64,000 nucleotides of DNA from Mycobacterium sp. (GTDB lineage Bacteria > Actinomycetota > Actinomycetes > Mycobacteriales > Mycobacteriaceae). Each line of letters begins with the position of its first letter. Position 1 is the first letter of the stretch. Shown in pieces: positions 42,255 to 55,247 of this stretch. The notes under the pieces are model-generated. The model worked only from the letters and a program-made list of their open reading frames with translations. It was not told the origin of the DNA and ran no database searches. The stretch covers positions 326,664 to 390,663 of the forward strand of contig JACPVR010000007.1 of assembly GCA_016197405.1 (NCBI GenBank). The letters are read 5' to 3'. Position numbers and translations under genes: made by a program.

Positions 42255-43269
42255 ATCGCCCTTTCGTCGGGTCGACGGGAGCGGCGGCGGGGATGAGGAT
42301 GTCACTTCCAGCCGGGCCGTTGATCTTGAACTTGATCGAGCAGAAGAAGATGTTGAAGAACGATCCGTAGGCACCTAGTGACGCAAGTCGCTTGTAGTTC
42401 TCCGGCATTCGGTCCAGTACCGCGTTTACCTCACCCTTGCGTTGGTCCAACGTCGTGGACAGCGGGCGTAGGTTCTCGATCACGCCCTGCAGCGGATGCC
42501 GCGAGGATGCGAGAAGATCGGTGAGATCGCTCTGGGCACTGGCCAGGGGCTCGATCGCACCAGAGATCGGGTCGCGGCCCCGGCTCAGCGTCGTGATGAG
42601 TTTCTGCAACTGGTCGATGCTTGTGTCGAGCTGCGAACTCTTTGCGTCGACCGTTCCGAGAACGGAGTTGAGATTCGTGATGACGTCGCCGATGAGCTGA
42701 TCACGCGCTGCCAAGGTCTGGGTGAAAGATCCCGTGCTCGACAGCACCTCCGTCAGCGGACCGCCGTTGCCCTGCAGCAACTCGATGACGGCATTGCTGA
42801 CTTCGTTGACCTTCGTTCCGTCGAGTCCCTTGAGGACCGGACGCAGGCCGCCCAGCAAGGCATCGAGGTCCAATGCGGGTTGGGTGTTGGATCGCGGGAT
42901 GGTTGCGCCCGCTGGCAGCTTGCGAAGGTCTCCCGGGCCGGCGGTGATTTCCAGATAGCGGTTGCCGATGAGGTCCTCGTACCGAATGACCGCACGCGTC
43001 GACCGATACAGCTGGTATCGGTCGTCGACGTCGAAAGTGACATTGACGTGATCGCCGGCAATCGCAATGTCTTTCACGCTGCCAACGGTGATTCCCGCGA
43101 TCCGGACGTCCTGGCCGGTCTTCAGCCGTGACACCGACGCGAACTCGGCGTGAAATTCGTGACCTGAGCCAAAGTGAAATTTGCCGAACGTGACCACGAG
43201 CCCCGCAGCGACGAGGATCATCACCACCGTGAATACGGCCACCTTCAGGCCACTGCGGCTACCCGGCAT
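42238..43269 (-). CDS. mceB: Mce family protein, MceB-type
   Basis: 343 residues from ATG 43269 (TGATG with mceA stop). N-terminal helix (LKVAVFTVVMILVAAGLVVTFG), MCE domain (FHAEFASVSRLKTGQDVRIAGITVGSVKDIAI), the MceB-typical RYEDLIGNRYLEI segment, helical region, and C-terminal FFNIFFCSIKFKINGPAG...GRCAFTK with two Cys. Length is normal for MceB. Confidence 0.92.
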   Translation of the reverse strand: MPGSRSGLKVAVFTVVMILVAAGLVVTFGKFHFGSGHEFHAEFASVSRLKTGQDVRIAGITVGSVKDIAIAGDHVNVTFDVDDRYQLYRSTRAVIRYEDLIGNRYLEITAGPGDLRKLPAGATIPRSNTQPALDLDALLGGLRPVLKGLDGTKVNEVSNAVIELLQGNGGPLTEVLSSTGSFTQTLAARDQLIGDVITNLNSVLGTVDAKSSQLDTSIDQLQKLITTLSRGRDPISGAIEPLASAQSDLTDLLASSRHPLQGVIENLRPLSTTLDQRKGEVNAVLDRMPENYKRLASLGAYGSFFNIFFCSIKFKINGPAGSDILIPAAAPVDPTKGRCAFTK

Positions 43270-44513
43270 CAGTAGTCGTCCCGCTCTGCATAGGCACCGT
43301 TGAACAGGAACTGCAGAGTCGAGGGCGCGTCGAACTGCAACTCGGTGTTCGGTTGGTACGGGATGTAGGCGTTGTCAGTCACCAGGAATGGCGCGTGGTA
43401 GAAGGAGCCGCTGACTTGCTTGCTGGGCAGATTCGGCAGCCCTCGGCAATTCGGGCCTCCTGAGGCATTGACGATCGGGAGGCTCTCGGGGTAGGTGTAC
43501 GGAGCCGACCCGGGTTGAAAGCTCACGGAGACGAACAGTCCCGGGACTGTCCCGCCGAGGCTCGGCCCGTACCGCTTGTCGAGGATCGAGATGGCTTTGA
43601 AGATGCATCCGTATTCGGGGGAGTAGTCCGCGAGCACCTTCAGCGGAGCGCGCAGCCGTTGGATGGCTGCGATGAGGTCGTTCTCGGCGGGCGCCAGCGT
43701 GTCGTACCCGTTGTTCGCGACACCGGCAGCGGCGAGCAAGGTCGCGGTGAGGTCGTTGCGGGATTCGACGATGGTGTTGCTGATCGGTGCAACGTTGTCG
43801 GATGTCTGCAGGAGGTCTGGGGCGGCATCGGCGTACGCGTTGGCAACCTCGGCGGTCTTCTGGAAGTCGCGCTGCAGCGTCGGCAACTTCGGGTTGATCT
43901 GTGCCAGAACGGTATTGATGCCGGCCAAGGTGGCGCCGAGATCGTCGCCGTTGTTGCGCAGTCCCGTGCTCACAGCTGTGAGAGTCGCGTTGAGTTCCGC
44001 CGGATCGATCTTGTGCAGAGTGTTCACCAGGCTCTGGAAGAGGGTATTGACCTCTACCGAAACCGAGCCAGCCTGCACTCGGGCGCCAGGTGTCAGATGT
44101 TGCGGGGACGGCGCCTCTGGGGGAACGAACTCCACGGCTTTGGCGCCGAACACCGTATTGCTGGCGATTCGGACGATGGAGTTGGAGGGAATGAAGTCCA
44201 TCTGATCGCTGCGGATGGCCAGTGTGAGATGCGCGTTGCCGCCGTCGTATTCGACGGTGCGCACTTTGCCGACCTGGACGCCGAGGTATTTGACCTTGGC
44301 GTCGGGTTCCATCAAGAGGCCAGCCCGCGGAGAGGTCACCGTGACGGTGGCGGTCGATATGAACGCTGCGGTGTAGGCGAGGTAGGTCAACACCAGCGCC
44401 GTGGTGATCGCCAGGCAGAGCACAGCTGCCGCGATCCTGACAGCGACGCGGTGCGAGATCCCCTTAAGCAATCGCTGCACCTGTTCTCTGGGTATCGGGT
44501 TCGCCGACCTCAC
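43269..44513 (-). CDS. mceA: Mce family protein, MceA-type; first gene of an mce operon without yrbE
   Basis: 414 residues from GTG 44513; the frame is open to 44564 but that would overlap the operator. N-terminal helix (VAVRIAAAVLCLAITTALVLTYLAYTAAF), MCE domain (TVTVTSPRAGLLMEPDAKVKYLGVQVGKVRTVEY), FVPPEAP segment, helical tunnel, and C-terminal domain ending PSTLQFLFNGAYAERDDY. In other mycobacterial mce operons two yrbE permease genes precede mceA. Here the upstream gene is divergent and unrelated, so the permease must be encoded elsewhere or replaced. Confidence 0.92.
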   Translation of the reverse strand: MRSANPIPREQVQRLLKGISHRVAVRIAAAVLCLAITTALVLTYLAYTAAFISTATVTVTSPRAGLLMEPDAKVKYLGVQVGKVRTVEYDGGNAHLTLAIRSDQMDFIPSNSIVRIASNTVFGAKAVEFVPPEAPSPQHLTPGARVQAGSVSVEVNTLFQSLVNTLHKIDPAELNATLTAVSTGLRNNGDDLGATLAGINTVLAQINPKLPTLQRDFQKTAEVANAYADAAPDLLQTSDNVAPISNTIVESRNDLTATLLAAAGVANNGYDTLAPAENDLIAAIQRLRAPLKVLADYSPEYGCIFKAISILDKRYGPSLGGTVPGLFVSVSFQPGSAPYTYPESLPIVNASGGPNCRGLPNLPSKQVSGSFYHAPFLVTDNAYIPYQPNTELQFDAPSTLQFLFNGAYAERDDY

Positions 44514-44549
44514 TTCCGCATGACGCGAAAGGCGACGACTTGGCAATAG

Positions 44550-44565
44550 CATGGCACATGCCATC
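44550..44565. promoter_or_regulatory. Palindromic operator, copy 2 (mceA / divergent membrane gene)
   Basis: The core ATGGCACATGCCAT at 44551-44564 is identical to copy 1 (36325-36338), and the flanks TAGC and TTTT are conserved too. It is 37 nt upstream of the mceA GTG and in the divergent region shared with the membrane protein gene at 44723, so it may control both. Confidence 0.7.
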
Positions 44566-44722
44566 TTTTGTAGGCAATGGCTGGTCTGTGACGGAGGGTG
44601 CGACGACGTGGTAGCGGGCGTAGTAGTAACTCGGTGTGCTGAATCTCGTTTCTCGGCTCATGCCGCCACCGGGGGGTCGGGTGGCGTTTGGCGGTGTGGG
44701 GTACGGGTATGCCGAGCATCAA

Positions 44723-45757
44723 ATGCCCGTCAGCCCATCGTCAATCCTGCTCATCGCCGATCCCGGTGCTCCGGCGGCGATCGCCGAACGTCTTGCTGAT
44801 TCGCTACCGAATGCGCTCGCGGACCGGGCTGCCGCCGAAGGCAGGTGGGACGTGTCGGTTCGGCACCAGTCCTACCCGCTCGATGAGCACGCTGAGGTCT
44901 CAGAGGTGATCCGCACCATCGACCCGGCCGGCGAGACCGAGGACATCGTCATCTATCTGACCGATCTGACACGACGTCTCGGGACGACGCCAGTTATTGC
45001 CGACATCAGCTTGCAGAACCGGTTCGGACTGATTTCTCTTCCTGGACTGGGCGGTTGGTCCATCGACCGCCGGGTGAGGAAGTTGGCTCAGACGGTCGTG
45101 GCCGAGGTGACGTCTCGATCAGAGAAGAAGCATCGACCCGCAACGCGGCTGACGCGGACCCAGGACGGTGATGTCGTCCGCTACATCGCGCCGGCAGGCC
45201 TGTCACGCCTGCGGCTCCTGGTCGGCATGGTCTATGCCAACCGCCCGTGGCGATTGGCTGCCGGTATGTCCAAGATGTTGATGGCGGCGTTCGCCGCCGG
45301 GGCCGTGAGCCTCGCGTATCCGACGATTTGGCAGTTGTCCGACACCATGGGTCCCTGGCGGTTGAGCGCGACGACAATCCTGGCCACCGTAGCGATGATC
45401 GCCTGGCTCATAATCGACCACAAATTGTGGGAACGGCCGCCATCGGCCGACGAACGTCAGCGCGCGGTGCTGTACAACGCAGCGACTGTCGTCACCCTGA
45501 CAGTCGGCGTCGTCATTCTGCACATCGGTCTCTTCGTCCTCCTGCTGCTGACGGCATGGTGGACGCTTCCGCCGCAAATGGTCGCTCAGAATATCGGCCA
45601 TCCCGTCTTCCCCTCCACCCTGTTGTTGATGGCCTGGCTGGTGGCGGCGGTCGCAACATTGGGCGGGGCCCTGGGATCGGGATTGGAGGACGACAAGGCC
45701 GTCAAAGCGGCGGCATATGGGGTTCGGCAACGCCAGCGATTCGACACGTCGAACTGA
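44723..45757 (+). CDS. Membrane protein of unknown function, divergent from mceA
   Basis: 344 residues from ATG 44723 (MPVSPSSILLIADPGAPAAIAERL); GTG 44636 in frame would add 29 residues and neither start has a clear ribosome site. The first ~165 residues are soluble and alpha/beta-like (ILLIADPG..., DIVIYLTDLTRRLGTTPVIADIS). The rest contains about four membrane helices (MLMAAFAAGAVSLAYPTIWQL; LSATTILATVAMIAWLIID; AATVVTLTVGVVILHIGLFVLLLLTAWW; STLLLMAWLVAAVATLGGALGSG). I do not recognise the family. Its promoter region contains the mce operator, so it may belong to the same regulon. Confidence 0.75.
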   Translation: MPVSPSSILLIADPGAPAAIAERLADSLPNALADRAAAEGRWDVSVRHQSYPLDEHAEVSEVIRTIDPAGETEDIVIYLTDLTRRLGTTPVIADISLQNRFGLISLPGLGGWSIDRRVRKLAQTVVAEVTSRSEKKHRPATRLTRTQDGDVVRYIAPAGLSRLRLLVGMVYANRPWRLAAGMSKMLMAAFAAGAVSLAYPTIWQLSDTMGPWRLSATTILATVAMIAWLIIDHKLWERPPSADERQRAVLYNAATVVTLTVGVVILHIGLFVLLLLTAWWTLPPQMVAQNIGHPVFPSTLLLMAWLVAAVATLGGALGSGLEDDKAVKAAAYGVRQRQRFDTSN

Positions 45758-45802
45758 CGCACGCGTCCAGGAGCAGTGGCCGCTCGAGACCAACCCGGCC
45801 GA

Positions 45803-47479
45803 CTACGTCCCGAAGTGCTCGTGGACCTGGCGGATCGCCATCGATCCCTCGCCGACCGCGGAGGCCACCCGTTTGACCGAGCCGCTACGCACGTCTCCAA
45901 CCGCGAAAACACCGGGTTGGCTGGTCTCGAGCATCATCGGCGGTCGCTCGGTGCCGTGCCGGGCACCGTAGAGTGCGGCTGGTCCGGTCGGGACGAAGCC
46001 GCGGTCGTCGAGTTGCACAGCGCCGGCGAGCCACGCGGTATAGGGATCCGCGCCGATGAAGACGAACAGCGAGCGCGTCTGGATCGAGTGCCGCTCACCC
46101 GTGCGGTTGTCCTCGATCACCACCTCGCGGAGCTTGTCGTCTCCGTGTACCTCCCGGACCTCGGTGCGCGACCGGATCGTCACGCGGGGATGCCCGTCGA
46201 TCTGGTCGATGAGATACCGGGACATCGTCTTGCTCAGGTCCTCGCCGCGGATCACCACATACACCCGGGAAGCCTGTCCGGCGAGGAAGACCGCCGCTTG
46301 CCCCGCGGAGTTGCCGCCCCCGACGATGACCACCGGTCCGGTGCCGCACAGCAACGCCTCCTGAACGGTGGCGGCGTAGTACACGCCGTTGCCCTCGAAC
46401 GATTCGAGTCCGGGAACGGCGAGCCTGCGATACTTGGCCCCCATCGCCAGCACAACGGCCCTGGCTATCACTGTCGCACCATCCGCCAGCGTCAGCTGGT
46501 GCTGATCGTCACCGGATTCCAACCGGATGATCTCCGCGGACAACAAGATCCGCGCTCCGAACTTCGCGGCCTGCAGGGCAGCGCGTTCAGCCAGGTCGCC
46601 TCCGGAGATGCCACCAGGGAAACCCAGATAGTTCTCGATCCTCGACGACGTCCCGGCTTGTCCGCCGGTCGCAATACGCTCCACGGCCACGGTGGTCAGG
46701 CCGTCGGATGCCGCATATACCGCCGCACCCAGCCCCGCGGGACCGGCGCCCACCACGACGACATCGGCTTCGCCGGGCGCCGCGTCTGGAACCGGCAGTC
46801 CGACGCGCCGGGCGAGCTCCGCGTTGGACGGGTTGCGTAGCACCGCACTGCCCCAGATAACCACCGGTGTGTCCTCGGCGCCCACCCCGAACCGCTGGAG
46901 CAAATGTTCGGCCTGCGGATCGCGTTCGAGGTCGAACCAGCGGTGCGGTAACCGATTTCGTGCGGCGAACTCGCGCAACCGAATGGTGTCGGGGGAGTAG
47001 CAGGAGCCGATGATCCGGAATCCGGATCCCTCCTGAATGAGCAAGCAGCGCCGCCACAGGTACGCGCGCAGTATCAGGTCGCTGAGCGCCGGATCATGGG
47101 CGACCAGATCCCGCACCCGTTCGGTCGGGACCACGAGCACTTCACCGGGCTCCACCACCTCGGCGGTGTAGAACGCTGCCTGGCCCTCGAGATCGCCCAA
47201 CTCGCCGAGGAACCGCCCGGGGCCGTGGACCCGGGTCACCCGCCGGTTGCCCGCGTCGTCTGCGATGCTGACGGCCACCTTGCCGGCCAGGATGACGAAG
47301 AAGTAGTCGGCGCGCTCACCTTCACGCACGAGCGTCTCACCCGTGCCGACGGTGCGCCGGGCGCCGCCTGACTCGAGGATGGCGACCTGATCGTCGGACA
47401 GTCGCGGGTATGCGCCGTACACGTCGGGAGTTTCGGCCAGCGGAGACGACTCGCGCCGGTCGACCGCCACCTCAGACAT
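45803..47479 (-). CDS. Cyclic-nucleotide-binding domain fused to thioredoxin reductase-like flavoprotein
   Basis: 558 residues from ATG 47479; the frame upstream belongs to the zinc-finger gene. Residues about 20-140 are a cNMP-binding (CRP-like) domain: VREGERADYFFVILAGKVAVSI...GRFLGELGDLEGQ. Residues about 155-230 look glutaredoxin/thioredoxin-like (GSGFRIIGSCYSPDTIRLREFAARNRLPHRWFDLERDP). From about 240 it is a thioredoxin-reductase flavoprotein with VVVGAGPAGLGAAVYAASDG, GGQAGTSSRIENYLGFPGGISG, VVIVGGGNSAGQAAVFLA, VFAVGDVRSGSVKRVASAVGEGSMA. The CxxC redox pair of true thioredoxin reductases is absent (VYYAATVQEALLC where YCATC-type is expected). It lies at the end of the chaperone-redox operon. 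Confidence 0.88.
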   Translation of the reverse strand: MSEVAVDRRESSPLAETPDVYGAYPRLSDDQVAILESGGARRTVGTGETLVREGERADYFFVILAGKVAVSIADDAGNRRVTRVHGPGRFLGELGDLEGQAAFYTAEVVEPGEVLVVPTERVRDLVAHDPALSDLILRAYLWRRCLLIQEGSGFRIIGSCYSPDTIRLREFAARNRLPHRWFDLERDPQAEHLLQRFGVGAEDTPVVIWGSAVLRNPSNAELARRVGLPVPDAAPGEADVVVVGAGPAGLGAAVYAASDGLTTVAVERIATGGQAGTSSRIENYLGFPGGISGGDLAERAALQAAKFGARILLSAEIIRLESGDDQHQLTLADGATVIARAVVLAMGAKYRRLAVPGLESFEGNGVYYAATVQEALLCGTGPVVIVGGGNSAGQAAVFLAGQASRVYVVIRGEDLSKTMSRYLIDQIDGHPRVTIRSRTEVREVHGDDKLREVVIEDNRTGERHSIQTRSLFVFIGADPYTAWLAGAVQLDDRGFVPTGPAALYGARHGTERPPMMLETSQPGVFAVGDVRSGSVKRVASAVGEGSMAIRQVHEHFGT

Positions 47480-47735
47480 AATCTTCGTGGACGTAACACC
47501 AGCGCCAGTTCTCGCCGGGTTCGAAGGACTGCACGATCGGGTGCTCGGTCGAATGGGCATGTGCCCGGGCATGCCGCATGGGTGATGAATCGCAACAGCC
47601 GACGTGCCCACACGTCAAACACAGCCGCAGGTGCAGCCACGGTGTCCCGAGACGCAGGCACTCCTCGCAACCGTTCGAGCGTGGACGCACCGGGCGTATC
47701 GCCGCCACGTGCGGATCGATGTACACCGACGTCAT
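47472..47735 (-). CDS. UBP-type zinc finger protein
   Basis: 87 residues: CEECLRLGTPWLHLRLCLTCGHVGCCDSSPMRHARAHAHSTEHPIVQSFEPGENWRWCYVHE. The spacing of Cys and His (CxxC, CxxCGHVGCC, HxxxH, HPI) is the UBP/ZnF-ubiquitin-hydrolase finger, known from eukaryotic deubiquitinases and found as small stand-alone proteins in actinobacteria. It overlaps the thioredoxin stop by 4 nt at its start and the next gene by 8 nt at its end, so it is coupled to both. It could bind free C-terminal peptides of proteins (inference from the eukaryotic domain). Confidence 0.88.
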   Translation of the reverse strand: MTSVYIDPHVAAIRPVRPRSNGCEECLRLGTPWLHLRLCLTCGHVGCCDSSPMRHARAHAHSTEHPIVQSFEPGENWRWCYVHEDYV

Positions 47736-48184
47736 GATCGCGCCTCCTTCGAGCCATCTGCCGACAGAGCTTCGTCAAGCCAATTCCGCAGCGCCGCAAC
47801 GGGAGCAGCCCCCGACTGCCGTGCGAGTATTTGCCCGTGGTCGAGGACCAGCAGTGTCGGCACCGCCTGCACCGTGAACCGCTGCGAAATCGCCGGTGCC
47901 TTGTCCACGTCCACCTTGACGAGTTTGAGTCGACCGGCGCGTTCTCCTGCGAGCTGCTCCAGCGCTGGACTCACCATGCGACACGGTCCGCACCAGGGCG
48001 CCCACAGGTCGACGAGCACTGGTACCGAAGACTTCTCGGCGACATCGGCGAAGTCCCCGTCGCCGGCCGCCGCGATCCACGGCAGCCACTGGTGACAGTT
48101 GGCGCACCGGGGTTTGCCCGCGGCTGCCGGCGGTACGCGGTTGCGTCTTCCGCAGTGCGGGCATGTCACGATGTCTGATTCCAT
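47732..48184 (-). CDS. Thioredoxin with N-terminal zinc ribbon (TrxC/Trx2 type)
   Basis: 150 residues. N-terminal zinc ribbon with C8-x2-C11 and C27-x2-C30 (TCPHCGRRNRVPP...RCANCHQWL), then a thioredoxin domain with WCGPC at residues 64-68 and the cis-Pro in AVPTLLVLDHGQ. This is the E. coli Trx2 architecture, reported there to be peroxide-induced and redox-sensed through the zinc ribbon. It starts 12 nt after the clpB stop. A partner reductase could be the flavoprotein two genes downstream, although that one lacks the usual CxxC. Confidence 0.92.
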   Translation of the reverse strand: MESDIVTCPHCGRRNRVPPAAAGKPRCANCHQWLPWIAAAGDGDFADVAEKSSVPVLVDLWAPWCGPCRMVSPALEQLAGERAGRLKLVKVDVDKAPAISQRFTVQAVPTLLVLDHGQILARQSGAAPVAALRNWLDEALSADGSKEARS

Positions 48185-48196
48185 GGTGCTCCTCCG

Positions 48197-50802
<2,606 letters not shown>

Positions 50803-50821
<19 letters not shown>

Positions 50822-51120
50822 CGCGATGTCCTCCTTGCGCGAGAAGCGGATTCCAACTCTTCGATATGGTCGAGAAGGTCGAGCACCAGTCCGATCGCCG
50901 CGTAGTTCAGTCCCAGACCGGTCCGCAATCGCTGAACGCGGGCCACCGTCGTCAACTCAGACGGTTCGAACCGAAGATCACCATGAGCGTCCTGCCGGCA
51001 CGCGACGAGGCCGAGAGCCACCAGCCGGCGCACCATGTCGGGATGCAATCCGCAACGCCTGGCGAACACGTCGAGTGGCATACCGGGCCGCCGCGCCAGG
51101 ACATAGCGTGGTGCGGTCAT
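50803..51120 (-). CDS. MerR-family chaperone modulator (CbpM/HspR-like)
   Basis: 105 residues from ATG 51120 (ATGA overlap with the dnaJ-like gene). A MerR-type HTH ([75 protein letters not shown]), followed by a helical end and a basic Arg/Ser tail. Such small proteins next to dnaJ/cbpA are either CbpM (binds and restrains CbpA J-domain) or HspR (represses heat-shock operons); sequence alone does not separate them. It overlaps the clpB start by 19 nt. Confidence 0.85.
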
Positions 51121-52037
51121 CGCCCCCTCCTCGGGTCGAATGTGGACACCGCCGCCAGTTGTTCGAACAAATCGTGTTCCTGCGCAGTGGGTTTCGGGGG
51201 CACCATCACCTTGATCTCGGCATAGAGGTCACCGGCCGCACCATGCGGGTTGGGCATGCCTTCGCCGCGCAGCCGCAACCGCCGCCCGGTCGACGACCCC
51301 TGGGGTACCTTGACCTTCGCTTCGCCGCCGGGAGTGCGGACCGCGACGGTGGTCCCCAGCACCGCCTCCCAGGGTGACACCGGCAGATCGGTGGTGACGT
51401 CGCGACCGTCGAGCCGGAATCGAGGGTGTGCCTTGATGCGCACCCTCAGGTAGAGATCTCCGGCCGGTCCGTCGCCGCTGCCTCGGCCCCCCTCGCCGGC
51501 CAGCCGGATCCGCTGACCGTCGACGACACCGGCGGGGATGGTGACGCCATAGTTGCGGCCGTCCAGTGATATCTGGCGCTTGCCGCCGCGGTAGGCCTCC
51601 TCGACCGTCAGCTCCAGCACTGCCTCCTGGTCGGCGCCCGGGATGGGGCCGAATCCGCCACCACCGCTGAACATGTCGCCGAAGAGGTCTTCGATGTTGA
51701 CCCTGCCGCCGGCACCGCCGAAGCCTTGGCCGGAGCGCACCCGCGCACCGGACGACCGCCCCCTGCCGCCGAATCCGCCCGTCCCGGCGGCTGCGCGCTG
51801 CTCCCAGTCTTCAGGAACCTGCCGGAAGTCCTCGCCGAACCGGTCGTAGCGCTTGCGGGTATCGGGATCCGACACCACGTGATAGGCCTCGTTGACCTCC
51901 TTGAACCGATCCTCGGCCGCCGGATCCTTGTTGACATCCGGGTGGTATTTGCGGGCCAGCGTGCGGAAGGCCTGCTGAATCTGGTCGGCGGTCGCATCCC
52001 GCGACACGCCGAGGACGTCGTAGTAGTCGCGCGCCAC
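51117..52037 (-). CDS. DnaJ/CbpA-type J-domain co-chaperone
   Basis: 306 residues from GTG 52037. J domain (residues 3-70) with the HPD tripeptide in [12 protein letters not shown]; then a Gly/Phe-rich linker with [22 protein letters not shown]; then a two-part C-terminal substrate domain ([22 protein letters not shown] ... [27 protein letters not shown]). No cysteine-rich zinc domain, so it is class B (CbpA-like), which agrees with the neighbouring CbpM-like gene. Stimulates DnaK. Starts 6 nt after grpE. Confidence 0.93.
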   Translation of the reverse strand: MARDYYDVLGVSRDATADQIQQAFRTLARKYHPDVNKDPAAEDRFKEVNEAYHVVSDPDTRKRYDRFGEDFRQVPEDWEQRAAAGTGGFGGRGRSSGARVRSGQGFGGAGGRVNIEDLFGDMFSGGGGFGPIPGADQEAVLELTVEEAYRGGKRQISLDGRNYGVTIPAGVVDGQRIRLAGEGGRGSGDGPAGDLYLRVRIKAHPRFRLDGRDVTTDLPVSPWEAVLGTTVAVRTPGGEAKVKVPQGSSTGRRLRLRGEGMPNPHGAAGDLYAEIKVMVPPKPTAQEHDLFEQLAAVSTFDPRRGR

Positions 52038-52043
52038 CCGTTC

Positions 52044-52568
52044 TCACTCCTCGTGTCGGCTGACGACCACAGCTGCCGGCCGTAGCTGGCTCGCGCCCTG
52101 TCCGTACCCCGGGCGCACCACGTCCACGACGGTCCCCGGTGGCCTGTCGGTGTGTTCGACGACACCGACCACCTGGTGACGCTGCGGGTCGAACGGCACG
52201 CCCGACTCGTCGTCGCGCGGATAACCGAGGTGCTCGAGCACCTGAAGTGCTTCGCCCAGAATGCTCCGCACCCCCTCGACGACCGCGTCGGACTGATCAC
52301 TGGTGTGAGCGATCGCGCGCTCCAGGTTGTCCACGACGGGCAACCAGGCGGCGGCCACCCTGGATCGTTCCACCGTCCGCTCGCGGTCCAGTTCGCGGGC
52401 ATACCTCTTCCGCAGGTTGTCCAGATCTGCGGCGGCCCGTCTCAGTCGATCCTCGGCCTTGGCCAACTCGGCATCCGAATCAGACTGCACGGCAGCCATT
52501 TCAGGCGGAATCTGCTTGCCTGCGTCACGCTCTTCCTCAGTCGCTGAACGATCCGTCGAACTGACCAT
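52044..52568 (-). CDS. grpE: GrpE nucleotide exchange factor
   Basis: 174 residues. A long N-terminal helix (SDAELAKAEDRLRRAAADLDNLRKRYARELDRERTVERSRVAAAWLPVVDNLERAI) and a C-terminal beta domain (GVPFDPQRHQVVGVVEHTDRPPGTVVDVVRPGYG.G...LRPAAVVVS) match GrpE; RPGY and RPA.V are family marks. It releases ADP from DnaK. It starts 6 nt after dnaK and is shorter than the main mycobacterial GrpE (about 200-235 residues), supporting a second, divergent set. Confidence 0.93.
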   Translation of the reverse strand: MVSSTDRSATEEERDAGKQIPPEMAAVQSDSDAELAKAEDRLRRAAADLDNLRKRYARELDRERTVERSRVAAAWLPVVDNLERAIAHTSDQSDAVVEGVRSILGEALQVLEHLGYPRDDESGVPFDPQRHQVVGVVEHTDRPPGTVVDVVRPGYGQGASQLRPAAVVVSRHEE

Positions 52569-52574
52569 GTCGGG

Positions 52575-54464
<1,890 letters not shown>

Positions 54465-54581
54465 CGTTCATTCCTTTCGTGGATCGTCGCCTGCCCGCGT
54501 CAGAAAGACCAGATTGCAGAAGATGAAGCAGTGCTTGATCTTTCGGAACCGAATGCTGTGCTCGGCTGCGGCATCGTGCCG

Positions 54582-54878
54582 TCAGGGTTTGTCGGCGAGG
54601 ACATCGAGTCTGCTGATGTCGGGTGGCGACGCGAACAGTTCGTCGGCTCTGTCCGCGAGGGCCTTTCCGACGGGGCCGCCGAGATGCGTCTCGCGCGCCG
54701 CCTCGTCCGGAAACGCGTCGATGATGCCGAACGAGGACGGTCCGAATCGGACCGCCAACCATGGTTTTGTGCCGGGTTCCTGCTCGACCAGCGGCAGCGC
54801 CGAGAGAAGGAATTCCTCGACAGCCCGTTCCTTGCCCGGCTTGGCCTCGAGCCGCACCAGCAACGCCTTCGTGGCCAT
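54582..54878 (-). CDS. Antibiotic biosynthesis monooxygenase (ABM)-fold protein
   Basis: 98 residues from ATG 54878 (MATKALLVRLEAKPGKERAVEEFLLSALPLVEQEPGTKPWLAVRFGPSSFGIIDAFPDEAARETHLGGPVGKAL), preceded by a GAGA-rich ribosome site. The sequence has the dimeric alpha/beta barrel (ABM) pattern, with the H-x-G-G-P segment typical of this subgroup. Small proteins of this type act as cofactor-free oxygenases or just bind small molecules. It is on the same strand as dnaK, 117 nt upstream; probably a separate transcript. Confidence 0.8.
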   Translation of the reverse strand: MATKALLVRLEAKPGKERAVEEFLLSALPLVEQEPGTKPWLAVRFGPSSFGIIDAFPDEAARETHLGGPVGKALADRADELFASPPDISRLDVLADKP

Positions 54879-55247
54879 GGTTCTCTCTTCTCTTGTCACG
54901 GTTGGCAGGGGTCGTCTGCGGAGCGTGGCGCTTCCCGTCGTCCCCTGTTACCCAAGGATCGGCGCTGAGGCCGGCGATGTCCTGATCCCGCCAGGGTGAA
55001 CGTGCGGGTGCCGATTCACCCCGTCCTGTCGAGGATCTCCGCGGCGGGACACGATGTGCGTTTGGTGATCCTGCGGGGAGCCCGTTTGGAATCCTTTGCA
55101 CGCGTGGCGCGTCGGATCGTCATGCGAGGCCGAATTGAGCCCTGAAGATCCGGCTCGCCAGCCCCACACCCTGGGTCCTTCGACGTCGCAGACTACGAGG
55201 CGAGAGCAGCTTGGGCATTTACCGCAGTAATTGACAAGGAGATTCGA
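54879..55247. other. Gene-free stretch between ABM gene and zinc dehydrogenase
   Basis: About 370 nt without a convincing coding frame. It holds the divergent promoters of both genes; the last 15 nt contain AAGGAGA for the dehydrogenase. No strong palindrome or transposon remnant was found by eye. Confidence 0.6.

Noticed and set aside
54465..54581. CIRCE or HAIR operator in front of dnaK
   Set aside because: Neither the CIRCE 9-9-9 repeat nor CTTGAGT-N7-ACTCAAG is present; only a short TTCGG-AA-CCGAA palindrome at 54542-54553, too weak to call.
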